A stretch of 43,794 nucleotides of DNA from contig BJFW01000004.1 in assembly GCA_014190095.1 (NCBI GenBank), forward strand, positions 11,224-55,017, written 5' to 3'. Positions within the stretch are counted from its first letter, which is position 1. Each line of letters starts with the position of its first letter. A model generated the notes under the pieces. The model was given only the letters and a program-made list of their open reading frames with translations. It did no database searches and was not told the DNA's origin. Positions 9,479 through 17,933 of this stretch are shown here, in pieces. The translations under genes were made by a program, and so were the position numbers. This DNA is from Actinomycetes bacterium (GTDB taxonomy: Bacteria; Actinomycetota; Acidimicrobiia; Acidimicrobiales; Ilumatobacteraceae).

Positions 9479-9482
9479 TTAG

Positions 9483-9884
9483 TTACAGCGTTTCAATTAC
9501 GAGCGAGAGAAAGCGCAGCGACTTGTCGGCATCGGCTGGTCGGTTGCGCTCAATTGAAGATATTGCAAGGTCAATAATGCGTTGCATGTCTTGAATGAAT
9601 TGATCGCCGCGTTCTGCAATTTGTGGTTGCAGTACCTTCCAAATCCCTTCAATTTCAGCAAGTTTGACCTTTGCCAAGGCACGGTCGCTGTCGCTGATTG
9701 CCTTTGATAGCTCGCCGATAGTGGCTTGTAATTGGTCAAACAGTTCGGTTGCAGTTCCTGATGGAACCACCGTGGTTGGCGCGACGAGTGTTGTAGTCGG
9801 TGCTGTATCAACGATGGTTGTTGAACATGCAGCAAGTGAGCACGATGCCAATACAACTAAGAAAGTACGGGCAGATGCGCTCAT
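9483..9884 (-). CDS. Small lipoprotein
   Basis: A 133-residue predicted lipoprotein. The N-terminus carries a short signal with lipobox (VVLASCSLAAC), followed by a Thr/Val/Pro-rich linker (TTIVDTAPTTTLVAPTTVV) and a helical domain of about 90 residues with no recognisable family. Its ATG overlaps the stop of the DtxR-type regulator gene (ATGA), so it is translated from the same message. Its role is unknown; the operon position could mean metal-linked control, but that is a guess. Confidence 0.65.
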   Translation of the reverse strand: MSASARTFLVVLASCSLAACSTTIVDTAPTTTLVAPTTVVPSGTATELFDQLQATIGELSKAISDSDRALAKVKLAEIEGIWKVLQPQIAERGDQFIQDMQRIIDLAISSIERNRPADADKSLRFLSLVIETL

Positions 9885-10543
9885 GCACGCACAAGAATTC
9901 GATTGCTTGCAAACGAAGTGATGTTGACTTCAGTTTCATGCAATCGAACAGTTACTGATCCGTCTGCCGCTAAAGCAGTGACAGTACCCGTCACACCTGG
10001 AGTGAGTTTGGCGGATTCAAGAAACTCAAGCATGCCAGGCGCGTATTCGAGTTCTTCGGGAATGCGCGACACCGTAAATGCAGAACCAACATGTACATCA
10101 ACGAGTGGATGAGTTGGTTCTTCCATGTAGTTAGAACCAGGAATTGGATTGCCGTGAGGACACGTTGTTGGGTTGCCGAGCAACCGAGTGATCGCGTCTT
10201 CAACATCGGGGCTGATCACATGTTCCCATTTGCACGCTTCGTGGTGGGCGAGCGCCCAAGGAAGGCCAAGAATGTCGGTGAGGAAGCGCTCGGCTGTGCG
10301 ATGTTTACGAACAACAGATTCGGCAAGTTTTTCACCTTGTGGAGTGAGCACGATTCGGGTGCCGCGCAAACGAATGAGACCTTCAGTCTCCATGCGCTTA
10401 ATCATTTCCGAAACTGAAGGACGCGAGACATCGAGCCTCTCTGCAACCCGTGCCTGAATAACGTCTAAGTGGTCCTCGCGAAGTTCAAAAATGCATTCGC
10501 AATATTCTTCAAATGCTGGGTGGTGTTCGCCGGGGTGCGCCAT
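9881..10543 (-). CDS. DtxR/IdeR-family metal-dependent transcriptional regulator
   Basis: A 220-residue regulator with a winged-helix DNA-binding domain (residues about 10-65, VAERLDVSRPSVSEMIKRME), a dimerisation and metal-binding domain, and an SH3-like C-terminal domain. Aligned by eye with DtxR, site-1 ligands His81, Glu85 and His100 and site-2 ligands Cys104, Glu107 and His108 are present, together with the CPHGNPIPG signature. The position of the DtxR Met10 ligand appears to be Glu13, so metal choice between Fe(II) and Mn(II) is uncertain. The family represses metal uptake genes when metal is bound. It is 10 bases downstream of a TetR-type gene and overlaps the lipoprotein gene. Confidence 0.85.
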   Translation of the reverse strand: MAHPGEHHPAFEEYCECIFELREDHLDVIQARVAERLDVSRPSVSEMIKRMETEGLIRLRGTRIVLTPQGEKLAESVVRKHRTAERFLTDILGLPWALAHHEACKWEHVISPDVEDAITRLLGNPTTCPHGNPIPGSNYMEEPTHPLVDVHVGSAFTVSRIPEELEYAPGMLEFLESAKLTPGVTGTVTALAADGSVTVRLHETEVNITSFASNRILVRA

Positions 10544-10553
10544 GAGGTTCAGG

Positions 10554-11138
10554 TTACTCCGATTCGACTCCGCGTAAGCCCGCCCACAAAAGGTTGGCGA
10601 TTTGTTTACCTATTTGTTCTCCATTGAACGAGATGTTGTTGTTAATGAGAAAGCGTGCGACCCCTTCGCTTGCGCCTGCGACACCATGGGCAAGCGTTCG
10701 GACATGGATTGGGTCTAAGTCAATGGCGATCAGTGGGGCAATGGCCTCGGCAGAGCGATCAAGCACTTTGCGGATTGCAATTGTGAACTCTTCGTCATTT
10801 TGTGTTCCGCTGTCGAATAAAAATTTAAATGAATTCTTGTCTCGTTCAACCCATTTGAAGAACGCAATTGTTCCTGCTTCAACTTGATCTTGACCATCTG
10901 TGAGTCCGGTCGTCGCTGCAGTTAAAACTTCAATCATGCGATCACCGACATGATCAATGATCGCCAGAAACAATGCGCGTTTTGATTCGTAGTGTTGATA
11001 CACCACGGGTTTGGTGACACCGGCTGCCTCGGCGATGTCGTTCATAGATGTGTCGTGGAAACCTTTTACGGCAAACACTGCCAAGGCAACATCGAGCACT
11101 TGCTCTTTACGTTCAATTGCGGGGAGTCGAAGTGCCAT
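10554..11138 (-). CDS. TetR-family transcriptional regulator
   Basis: A 194-residue TetR-type regulator. The N-terminal helix-turn-helix is clear: ALAVFAVKGFHDTSMNDIAE followed by AAGVTKPVVYQHYESKRALF (about residues 17-60). The C-terminal ligand domain is variable, as usual, so the effector is unknown. It is the first gene of a leftward group with the DtxR-type regulator and a lipoprotein. The small membrane protein gene just upstream, 16 bases away on the same strand, may also belong to the group. Confidence 0.85.
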   Translation of the reverse strand: MALRLPAIERKEQVLDVALAVFAVKGFHDTSMNDIAEAAGVTKPVVYQHYESKRALFLAIIDHVGDRMIEVLTAATTGLTDGQDQVEAGTIAFFKWVERDKNSFKFLFDSGTQNDEEFTIAIRKVLDRSAEAIAPLIAIDLDPIHVRTLAHGVAGASEGVARFLINNNISFNGEQIGKQIANLLWAGLRGVESE

Positions 11139-11154
11139 GTAGTGAGCCGATCAG

Positions 11155-11454
11155 TTAATTGCCGTTCAGGCGATCTTCTCTCTCGGCGGCTTTAATTGCG
11201 TAACCGAGAACAATGGATGGTGCAAGAAGGATTGAGCCAACAACGAGTCCGCCCGTTGCGAGTTGGCCTACAAGCGGTGTGAACGAAGTTGCTAACCCGC
11301 TGAAAACTGCGACGATTGACACGCCAAAACTGAGGTAGCCCACACGTTTGGCGAGCCTGGTCCAGCGATCGATCGTTGCTCGTCGGAGGCGAACTGGGTC
11401 GCCAGAAACATCAACTGTCTTGGCTTGTTTAGAGGGTTGAGGGGCGGAAGTCAT
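11155..11454 (-). CDS. Small membrane protein, two predicted helices
   Basis: About 99 residues from the ATG at 11454; an ATG at 11469 is an in-frame alternative, and neither has an ideal ribosome site. A charged N-terminal half (residues 1-40) precedes two hydrophobic segments, around YLSFGVSIVAVFSGLA and GGLVVGSILLAPSIVLGYAI, then a short charged end. I do not recognise a family. It is divergent from the enoyl-CoA hydratase gene and lies upstream of the TetR-type gene. Confidence 0.55.
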   Translation of the reverse strand: MTSAPQPSKQAKTVDVSGDPVRLRRATIDRWTRLAKRVGYLSFGVSIVAVFSGLATSFTPLVGQLATGGLVVGSILLAPSIVLGYAIKAAEREDRLNGN

Positions 11455-11490
11455 ATCCTTGCAACTCATGGTAGATCGCAGGGGTCAACA

Positions 11491-12231
11491 ATGAGCAAGG
11501 GTGCTGTGCTTGTTGATTGGCGCGACAGCGTGGCGGTACTCACGCTGAACCGACCTGAGCGCAGGAATGCCGTTGATCTTGAGTCTCTCCAACTGATTCG
11601 CGAAGCCCAGGTTGAGGCTGAAAAACGCAAAATTCGGTCTTTAGTGCTTACGGGAACCGCGCCAGCTTTTTGCGCAGGGGCCGATTTGGCGGGAGTTCGT
11701 GAGGAGGTTTTTCACGAATTGCTGAACGAGGTGCTTCGCGGATTCACGCAACTTCCATGCGTGACCATTGTTGCTATTGATGGTCCGGCACTTGGCGCGG
11801 GAGCGCAACTTGTTGTTGCCTGCGATGTGCGAGTTGCAACACCAACCAGTGTCATTGGTGTTCCCGCTGCGAAATTGGGTTTAGTGGTGAACCATTGGAC
11901 TATTGAACGCATCGTGCGCGAATTTTCATGGCCCGTTGCACGAAATATGTTGCTCACGGCAAGCACTTACTCTGCTGAGGAACTTGCGCGAATGGGCTCA
12001 ATCCAGCGATTAGGAACTCTTGACGATGCGCTTGCATGGGCTGGTGACATTGCCGAGCTTGCACCACTCACTATTCGCGGTCACAAAGTTGCGCTGGAGT
12101 CGAGTGCAGGCGAGCCATCGATTGATGCTTTGGTGACTGCGTGTCGAGAGCAAGCGCTGGCTAGCAACGATGCACGCGAGGGCAGAGAAGCATTTATTGA
12201 AAAGCGACCACCGAAGTTCACGGGTTCGTGA
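11491..12231 (+). CDS. Enoyl-CoA hydratase/isomerase family protein
   Basis: About 246 residues of the crotonase fold, whose members hydrate or isomerise acyl-CoA thioesters. The start at 11491 has AGGGG six bases upstream and puts the protein start right before VDWRDSVAVLTLNRPERRNA, the usual N-terminus. The CoA-binding and oxyanion-hole segments are present (TAPAFCAGADL near residue 60 and GPALGAGAQLVVACDVRVAT near residue 100). The acidic residue used for hydration in the second segment is not obvious, so a non-hydratase crotonase is possible. Its stop overlaps the ccmA start (TGATG), an unusual companion for cytochrome c maturation. Confidence 0.8.
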   Translation: MSKGAVLVDWRDSVAVLTLNRPERRNAVDLESLQLIREAQVEAEKRKIRSLVLTGTAPAFCAGADLAGVREEVFHELLNEVLRGFTQLPCVTIVAIDGPALGAGAQLVVACDVRVATPTSVIGVPAAKLGLVVNHWTIERIVREFSWPVARNMLLTASTYSAEELARMGSIQRLGTLDDALAWAGDIAELAPLTIRGHKVALESSAGEPSIDALVTACREQALASNDAREGREAFIEKRPPKFTGS

Positions 12232-12881
12232 TGTCCACCAATTCGGTAATCAACTTCGTTGATGCGGTTGCTGTGTACAACGGGTATCCAGCATTAGCAG
12301 GCGTGACAATACGTGTTGAGAGAAATGAAATTGTGTTGTTGCAAGGGCCGAACGGCGCTGGAAAGTCAACACTGTTGCGTGCCTGTGCCGGCTTGATACC
12401 AGTGATTCGCGGCACGGCAAATGTATTGGGTCATGACTTAACCATTGACCGCGAGTCGGTTCGTGAGCGCGTCGGATTGCTTGGTCATCAAAACGGTTTG
12501 TTTGGCGAACTCACCATTGAGGAAAACGTGTCCTTCTGGTCAACGGTTGTCGGTGCTTCAACCGAAGAACGAAATTCTGCAATGGAGCGAATGGCCATTG
12601 ATGGCAAGTTGGCAGGTCGCAGAGTTTCTGAATTGTCAGCAGGCCAAAAACGCCGTTGCGCTTTGGCTTGTTTAGTAGTGCGGCGCGCAGAGCTGTGGTT
12701 GCTTGATGAGCCGCATGCGGGGCTTGACGCAAAGGGTCGCGATGAAATTGATCGCATCGTGAAGGAAGCGACCGCGTCTGGAGCAACCATCGTCGTTGCA
12801 TCGCACGAAATTGAGCGTGCGCAACAACTTGCAACGCGAACTATCTCGCTTGTTTCTGGTCAGGTGCGTGATTCGCAGTGA
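12231..12881 (+). CDS. ccmA: Heme exporter ATP-binding protein CcmA
   Basis: A 216-residue ABC ATPase. With CcmB it powers release of the heme-CcmE complex in System I cytochrome c maturation. Walker A is GPNGAGKST at residues 39-47, the Q-loop is around HQNGLFGELT, the signature is LSAGQKRRCALA, and Walker B is LWLLDEPHAGLD. The signature and the short length match CcmA, and the neighbours settle the call. The ATG at 12231 overlaps the stop of the enoyl-CoA hydratase gene, and its own stop overlaps the ccmB start. Confidence 0.88.
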   Translation: MSTNSVINFVDAVAVYNGYPALAGVTIRVERNEIVLLQGPNGAGKSTLLRACAGLIPVIRGTANVLGHDLTIDRESVRERVGLLGHQNGLFGELTIEENVSFWSTVVGASTEERNSAMERMAIDGKLAGRRVSELSAGQKRRCALACLVVRRAELWLLDEPHAGLDAKGRDEIDRIVKEATASGATIVVASHEIERAQQLATRTISLVSGQVRDSQ

Positions 12882-13567
12882 GCATGTCAACTAGCCGAAT
12901 TGCGCGCGCGGTTGCAGCAAAAGATTTGCGCATTGAGATGCGCTCCAGGGTAGTGACCAATCAAGTTCTGCCGTTCTCTGGTCTCGTCATGATCATGTTC
13001 GCATTTGCGCTTGACAACGACGATGTATTGCAGCGGGTTGCCGGCGGGTTGGTCTGGTTAGCAACGCTGTTCTCATTGTTCATTGTGGTGCAAAGAACTT
13101 TTGCTGTGGAGACATTTGACGGGGCACTTGATGCTTTGCGAGTTGCAGGAGTGAATCCGCAAGGAATCTTTATTGGTAAGGCAATTGCTCTATTTGTGCA
13201 ATTGATCGTGCTGGAGTCGGTGCTGTTTATTTCAGCAGTTGTGTTGTATCGCGTGAATGTGAATGGATCAGGATTAGTGCTATTGGTCACTTGTGTGTTG
13301 TGCGCTACAGCCGGTTTGGCCTTCGTAGGTACTCTGTACGGAGGTTTGACTGCAGGTGCTCGTGGCCGTGAAACGTTGCTTCCATTGCTCTTGCTTCCGG
13401 TGGTTGCTCCTGTTCTGATCTGTGCAACTCGGGCAACCGAATCGGCATTCAGAAGTGGTGGCCTCACCGTTGGTGAAGGTTGGCCGTGGGTAGCAGTACT
13501 TGCGGTGTTCGCTGCGGTGTTTGGGTTAGGTGGCCTGCTGTCATTTAGCTCGCTAATTGAGGAATGA
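12878..13567 (+). CDS. ccmB: Heme exporter membrane subunit CcmB
   Basis: A 229-residue polytopic membrane protein with about six hydrophobic segments, paired with CcmA. Family marks include AAKDLRIEMRSR at the N-terminus, the FVGTLYGGLTAGARGRETLLPLLLLPVVAPVL stretch (in parts), and the cytoplasmic GALDALRVAGVNPQGIFIGK loop. The start is a GTG overlapping the ccmA stop (GTGA); an ATG six bases later is the alternative. The function is inferred from family and operon. Confidence 0.85.
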   Translation: MSMSTSRIARAVAAKDLRIEMRSRVVTNQVLPFSGLVMIMFAFALDNDDVLQRVAGGLVWLATLFSLFIVVQRTFAVETFDGALDALRVAGVNPQGIFIGKAIALFVQLIVLESVLFISAVVLYRVNVNGSGLVLLVTCVLCATAGLAFVGTLYGGLTAGARGRETLLPLLLLPVVAPVLICATRATESAFRSGGLTVGEGWPWVAVLAVFAAVFGLGGLLSFSSLIEE

Positions 13568-13582
13568 TGAAGGACAATACAT

Positions 13583-14329
13583 ATGAGTTCTGAGACGCAA
13601 TCGTTCAAAGGAGTTGGCACGCCAACCACTCGGATGTATGGGTTGATGGCCGTTGTTGCACTTGGTTGGGTGTTCCTTGGTGGATTGTTTTTCACTCCTG
13701 AAGACGCTGTTCAGGGTGACGCCGTTCGCATTATGTACGTGCACGTTCCTACCGCTTGGGTTGCATATTTGGCCTTCATTGTCACAGGCATTGCTTCGGC
13801 ATGTTGGCTAATTGGAAAAAAGCACTCCATGGGTTTTGATCGCGTTGCAGGCGCATCAGCCGAAGTTGGTGTGTTGTTCATGGCAATGACATTGCTCAGC
13901 GGAAGTTTGTGGGGGCGCATTACGTGGGGAACGTTTTGGGTTTGGGATCCACGACTCACCACCACTGCATTTTTGTTTGTCACCTACCTTGGTTACTTGG
14001 CAGTGCGTGGTCTAGGCGGAACCGCAGAGCAACGTGCTCGTCGATCTTCGGTGATCGCTCTGCTTGCAGTGCTCGAAATTCCTTTGGTGCACTTCAGCGT
14101 GGTTCTGTGGCGTTCGCTGCATCAACGCGCAACGGTGTTGAGCCCAGATGGCGATATCAAGATGGATGGACTCATGTTGTTCACTTTGCTGTTTGGTGTT
14201 TTTGGATTCACCGTGCTGTTTGCATGGTTGGTATCGCATCGCCAGCGCATCATGGCAATGCAAGATGCTCAGCAAATTACTGCGCTAGATGCTGCGGTAA
14301 CTGAGCGATTGAAAGAGGTTCAGGAATGA
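13583..14329 (+). CDS. ccmC: Heme exporter/handling protein CcmC
   Basis: A 248-residue membrane protein of the CcmC/CcsA heme-handling family, which loads heme onto CcmE. The tryptophan-rich WGTFWVWDPRLTT motif near residue 115 is present, flanked by histidines in MYVHVPTAW (about 50) and LVHFSVVLWRSLHQ (about 172) that would ligate heme. About six membrane segments are visible, the expected number. AAGGA lies eight bases before the ATG. Its stop overlaps the start of ccmD. Confidence 0.9.
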   Translation: MSSETQSFKGVGTPTTRMYGLMAVVALGWVFLGGLFFTPEDAVQGDAVRIMYVHVPTAWVAYLAFIVTGIASACWLIGKKHSMGFDRVAGASAEVGVLFMAMTLLSGSLWGRITWGTFWVWDPRLTTTAFLFVTYLGYLAVRGLGGTAEQRARRSSVIALLAVLEIPLVHFSVVLWRSLHQRATVLSPDGDIKMDGLMLFTLLFGVFGFTVLFAWLVSHRQRIMAMQDAQQITALDAAVTERLKEVQE

Positions 14330-14460
14330 ATCACGCCGGATTCATCATCGCTACTTATGGCATAACATTTGGCGTAATTATTGGTTTGGTTGTGTACACG
14401 ATTAAGCAGGGGCGCAACCTGTCTCGAACAGTTGACGACAAGGACAAACCGTGGACTTAA
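14326..14460 (+). CDS. ccmD: CcmD, small heme exporter subunit
   Basis: A 44-codon gene (ATG at 14326, TAA at 14458-14460), easily missed because of its size. The product begins MNHAGFIIATYGITFGVIIG, a single membrane helix with the Ala-Tyr-Gly pattern typical of CcmD, and ends in a charged tail (KQGRNLSRTVDDKDKPWT). CcmD bridges CcmC and CcmE and helps release holo-CcmE. It overlaps ccmC by ATGA and runs 10 bases into ccmE, which fits its place in the System I gene order. Position, topology and sequence all agree. Confidence 0.85.
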   Translation: MNHAGFIIATYGITFGVIIGLVVYTIKQGRNLSRTVDDKDKPWT

Positions 14461-14936
14461 CGCCGCGCACTTCGCCCGATAACGCGCCACTTGCTCCGCG
14501 CAAGCACAATCACAAGTGGAAATACGTGGCAATGTTGGTAGTTGTTGTCTCAGCTGGCGGATTTATTGTTTCGCAATTCCTCACATCGGCAATTGACTTT
14601 TATTGCAATGTTGACGAAATTGGAAAGCGCGAAGGTTGCGAACCAAACCGCCGACTTCGAGTTCAAGGCACTGTGGAACAGGATTCGTTGAAGTCGGACT
14701 CTGGAAGCACCACGTTTGTGTTGATATTCAACAATCAAACCGTTGACGTGAGGTACAACGGGGATCCCGGTGGAATTTTTCAAGAATGTATTCCGGTAGT
14801 TGCACACGGTCAGCTGGTAGGTGACACCTTTGAAGCCAATCGAATTGAAGTAAAGCATTCAAATACATACTCTGAGGCCAATCCGGATCGACTCACGCAA
14901 TCGAAAGCTGAACAGTGTTCTTTGCTAGCGGGATAA
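14451..14936 (+). CDS. ccmE: Periplasm-side heme chaperone CcmE
   Basis: A 161-residue protein with one N-terminal membrane anchor (about residues 25-45) and a beta-barrel heme chaperone domain. The heme-binding motif is HxxxY, seen as KHSNTY with His136 and Tyr140; His136 would bond covalently to heme. The start is GTG inside the last codons of ccmD. Four cysteines (52, 63, 113, 156) occur in the exported domain, more than usual in the proteobacterial proteins I know; they could form disulfides. Confidence 0.88.
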   Translation: MDLTPRTSPDNAPLAPRKHNHKWKYVAMLVVVVSAGGFIVSQFLTSAIDFYCNVDEIGKREGCEPNRRLRVQGTVEQDSLKSDSGSTTFVLIFNNQTVDVRYNGDPGGIFQECIPVVAHGQLVGDTFEANRIEVKHSNTYSEANPDRLTQSKAEQCSLLAG

Positions 14937-16891
14937 ATGGTGCGCTTGGTCGCGCGTTTCTCTTAGTCGGCATTATTGGTTCGCTGTTCGGCGCGATTGC
15001 GGCAATCACCAGCGCTCGCCAACGCGACCAAGCGGTAGCAAAACTTATCCCGCGATTTGCAGTCTTGGTATTTGCTGCAAGTTTTGGCGCATTCGCAGTT
15101 ATGGAACGAGCCATGATCACTCGTGACTTCTCACTTGAGTACGTGCAAAAAGTGGGTAGTTATTCGACTCCCGCGATCTACAACTTTGCGGCGGTGTGGA
15201 GCGCACTTGAAGGTTCCATCTTGATGTGGGTGTTGATCCTTGCGGGTTACACACTTGGCGTCACGTATTGGTTGCGCAAAAAGATGGACGATGTTTTGTC
15301 TCGGTACGCACTTGGCGTCATGTTTATTGTTTCGCTATTTTTCTTCCTCCTCTCGTTTGGTCCAGCTAACCCATTTGCAGTTGGTCCTGAAGGCGTGCTT
15401 GACGGACCGGGTCCAAACCCGTTATTGCAGAATCACTTGCTCGTCATGTTCCATCCACCTCTGTTGTATTTGGGCTACGTGGGAATGACGGTTCCGTTCG
15501 CATTTGCCATTGCGGCACTGATCACTGGGCGACTAGGTGAAGGGTGGTTGCTCGCAACACGGCGTTGGACATTGTTCGCTTGGGGATTCCTCACCATTGG
15601 CATCATTCTTGGTTCATGGTGGAGTTATGAAGTGTTGGGATGGAGCGGTGTGTGGGCGTGGGACCCAGTTGAAAACGCATCGTTACTGCCATGGATAACG
15701 GCTACCGCATACATTCACTCGGTGTTGGTACAAGAACGTCGCGGCATGTTGCGCGTGTGGAATCTTTCGCTTCTTGTTGCAACGTTCAGCCTCACCATTT
15801 TGGGAACATTTCTCACGCGCTCTGGTGTCGTAAACAGTGTGCATGCGTTTAGTCAAAGCGCAATCGGTCCGTGGCTGCTCGCGTTCTTCGCGGTGATCGT
15901 CATTGTTTCTGTTGGGCTTATTGGTTGGCGCGGTGATCGATTGCATTCACCGGGAAGCATTGACTCGCCGTTGTCTCGCGAGGGTGCGTTCCTGGCAAAC
16001 AACGTGTTGTTTGCAGTCTTTGCTTTTGTGGTGTTGCTCGGAACGGTGTTCCCACTTGTTGTCGAAGCATTGCAATCTCGAACCATCGTTGTTGGTGAAC
16101 CGTTCTTCGACCAACTCACTATTCCCATTGGTATCACGATGCTCACCATCATGGCCATTGCTCCCGTGTTGCCTTGGCGTAAGGCTTCACAGGAGCTGTT
16201 GTCAAAGCGTCTGTTCTGGCCAGCGTGGTGTGGAGTACTTGCACTTGCAGGGAGTGTGTGGGTTGGTGCAACTGGACTAGCACCACTACTGACGTTTGGG
16301 CTTGGTGGATTTGCTGCTGGTTCGGCATTACGCCAAGTGGTGTTAGCCACGCGCAGGCAGGGCTTACGCGGATTAGTTGGCAGAGCAAACGGTGGAATGA
16401 TCGTGCATCTTGGGGTCATCATTATCGCCGTTGCACTAGCAGCATCAAATAGTTTCACTCACAGCCAAGAATTGAATTTGGAAGCCGGCAAGGTCGCATC
16501 ATTTAGTGGTCATACATTTGAACTTGTCGATGTTGTCGAAGTGAAGACCGATCGCGCAACTGCGGTGAAGGCACTAGTAAAGATTGATGGTGGTAAGGCA
16601 TATGCGCCGGCAATTACGAAATACGTTTTGCAGGGCATGAATGTCGGAACTCCATCGGTAAAAACAGGATTTGCTTACGACATCTATCTCACGCTTGAGC
16701 CTCCTGTTCGTCAGGATGAAAACAAGGCTCGAATCAAAGTGTTCATTAAGCCATTGCTGTTGTGGCTCTGGATTGGTGGTGGCCTTATGGCGCTTGGAAC
16801 TGTGCTTGCTGCGTTCCCTGGGCGTCGTCGTAAACCAACATCGCCAACTTCTGAAGATGACTTTGTGGCCGATCTATTGGTAATGCTGTGA
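14915..16891 (+). CDS. ccmF: Cytochrome c heme lyase subunit CcmF
   Basis: A 658-residue polytopic protein that, with CcmH, transfers heme from CcmE to apocytochrome c. The WWD domain is clear around residues 230-265 (GSWWSYEVLGWSGVWAWDPV, then ENASLLPWI), and the MFHPPLLYLGYVGM block lies around 180. Many membrane helices span the length, with an exported loop near residues 515-600 and a final helix near 615-635. The GTG start at 14915 overlaps ccmE by 22 bases; the next ATG (14937) is out of frame. The length is normal. Confidence 0.92.
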   Translation: MFFASGINGALGRAFLLVGIIGSLFGAIAAITSARQRDQAVAKLIPRFAVLVFAASFGAFAVMERAMITRDFSLEYVQKVGSYSTPAIYNFAAVWSALEGSILMWVLILAGYTLGVTYWLRKKMDDVLSRYALGVMFIVSLFFFLLSFGPANPFAVGPEGVLDGPGPNPLLQNHLLVMFHPPLLYLGYVGMTVPFAFAIAALITGRLGEGWLLATRRWTLFAWGFLTIGIILGSWWSYEVLGWSGVWAWDPVENASLLPWITATAYIHSVLVQERRGMLRVWNLSLLVATFSLTILGTFLTRSGVVNSVHAFSQSAIGPWLLAFFAVIVIVSVGLIGWRGDRLHSPGSIDSPLSREGAFLANNVLFAVFAFVVLLGTVFPLVVEALQSRTIVVGEPFFDQLTIPIGITMLTIMAIAPVLPWRKASQELLSKRLFWPAWCGVLALAGSVWVGATGLAPLLTFGLGGFAAGSALRQVVLATRRQGLRGLVGRANGGMIVHLGVIIIAVALAASNSFTHSQELNLEAGKVASFSGHTFELVDVVEVKTDRATAVKALVKIDGGKAYAPAITKYVLQGMNVGTPSVKTGFAYDIYLTLEPPVRQDENKARIKVFIKPLLLWLWIGGGLMALGTVLAAFPGRRRKPTSPTSEDDFVADLLVML

Positions 16892-17454
16892 ACGAAACTA
16901 GTTATTCCCGCAAGAGGGTTGCACCAATCATCGCGTCGGTGGTTGGTGCGCTGATGGTTGCATTCCTCTGGGTACTGGTAACCGCAGAGCCGAACACGGC
17001 AGACGACGCGGATTCTCCATTGCTTGGCCAGCCCGCACCATCGGTTGTTTCGACAACGTTGGACGAAAAAGAGTTTGTGTTGGCGAATAGAAAGGGAAGT
17101 TGGGTGATTTTCAACTTCTTTAACTCAACATGCGTGCCGTGTATTGCAGAGCATCCGGAACTCGTTGCATTCAGCGAACGCGAATTGCAAGCCACTAACC
17201 CTGCAGAGATCTACACCGTGATCAACGATGATAATGATGCTTCGGTTCGTGCATTCTTCTCGAAGAACGGGGGGGATTGGCAAAAAGTTCGTGACACGGA
17301 CGGAGCTATTTCCGTCGCTTTCGGAGTTGCAAAAGTTCCTGAAACATGGGTGATTGACCCGAATGGATTTGTGCGGTTACGAATTGCTGGCATGCTCACG
17401 CCAGGTTTGCTCGATGATCAACTTGCTCAGCTGAAAGCGCAGTTTGGTTCCTGA
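16888..17454 (+). CDS. ccmG: Thiol-disulfide oxidoreductase CcmG/ResA-like
   Basis: A 188-residue membrane-anchored thioredoxin-fold protein. After an N-terminal helix (about residues 12-32) comes a TlpA/ResA-like domain with active site CVPC (Cys82, Cys85) and the cis-proline segment KVPETW. It would keep the CXXCH cysteines of apocytochrome c, or CcmH, reduced outside the membrane. The start is GTG, overlapping the ccmF stop (GTGA). The operon position supports the CcmG role over a general thioredoxin. Confidence 0.88.
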   Translation: MNETSYSRKRVAPIIASVVGALMVAFLWVLVTAEPNTADDADSPLLGQPAPSVVSTTLDEKEFVLANRKGSWVIFNFFNSTCVPCIAEHPELVAFSERELQATNPAEIYTVINDDNDASVRAFFSKNGGDWQKVRDTDGAISVAFGVAKVPETWVIDPNGFVRLRIAGMLTPGLLDDQLAQLKAQFGS

Positions 17455-17927
17455 TGAAGACGAAAACTGTTCAGAACAAATGGTCTTGGTTGTTATTGTG
17501 CCTGTCCGCGGTTGCTCTGCTCGCATTCGGTAGCACCCGAGATTCTGGTCCTCGTACCCAGGCTGATCGCATTGATGCGATTACAAAAGTTTTGGCGTGC
17601 CCTACCTGTTCTGGTGAGAGTGTGTATGTGTCACGTGCATCTGGTGCTGAGTCCATTCGCGCAGAGGTTGCGCGGCAAATTGCTGGTGGGCAGCGATCCG
17701 ATGACGAAATCATCGCCTATATCGAAGCTCGATTTGGAAGTCGTGTGTTGCTTGTGCCGCGTTCGACTGGTCTTGATTCATTGATCTGGGTACTTCCAGT
17801 GTTCGTACTTGTCTGTGCAGTTGGAACATTGGGTTTTGCGTTTCGTCGCTGGAAAGTGGTGGGCAGTGACTCAATTTCTGATGAAGATGCGCAATTGGTG
17901 GAACGTGCGCTTCGTGAAGATCGGTAG
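17454..17927 (+). CDS. ccmH: Cytochrome c maturation protein CcmH
   Basis: A 157-residue protein with an N-terminal membrane segment (about 10-26), an exported domain with the redox motif LACPTCSGESV (Cys49, Cys52), and a second membrane helix near residues 110-130. This is the CcmH/CycL layout, in which CcmH binds and reduces apocytochrome c for CcmF. The helix RAEVARQIAGGQRSDDEIIA is characteristic. Its ATG overlaps the ccmG stop (TGATG). Confidence 0.9.
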   Translation: MKTKTVQNKWSWLLLCLSAVALLAFGSTRDSGPRTQADRIDAITKVLACPTCSGESVYVSRASGAESIRAEVARQIAGGQRSDDEIIAYIEARFGSRVLLVPRSTGLDSLIWVLPVFVLVCAVGTLGFAFRRWKVVGSDSISDEDAQLVERALREDR

Positions 17928-17933
17928 TTCGTA

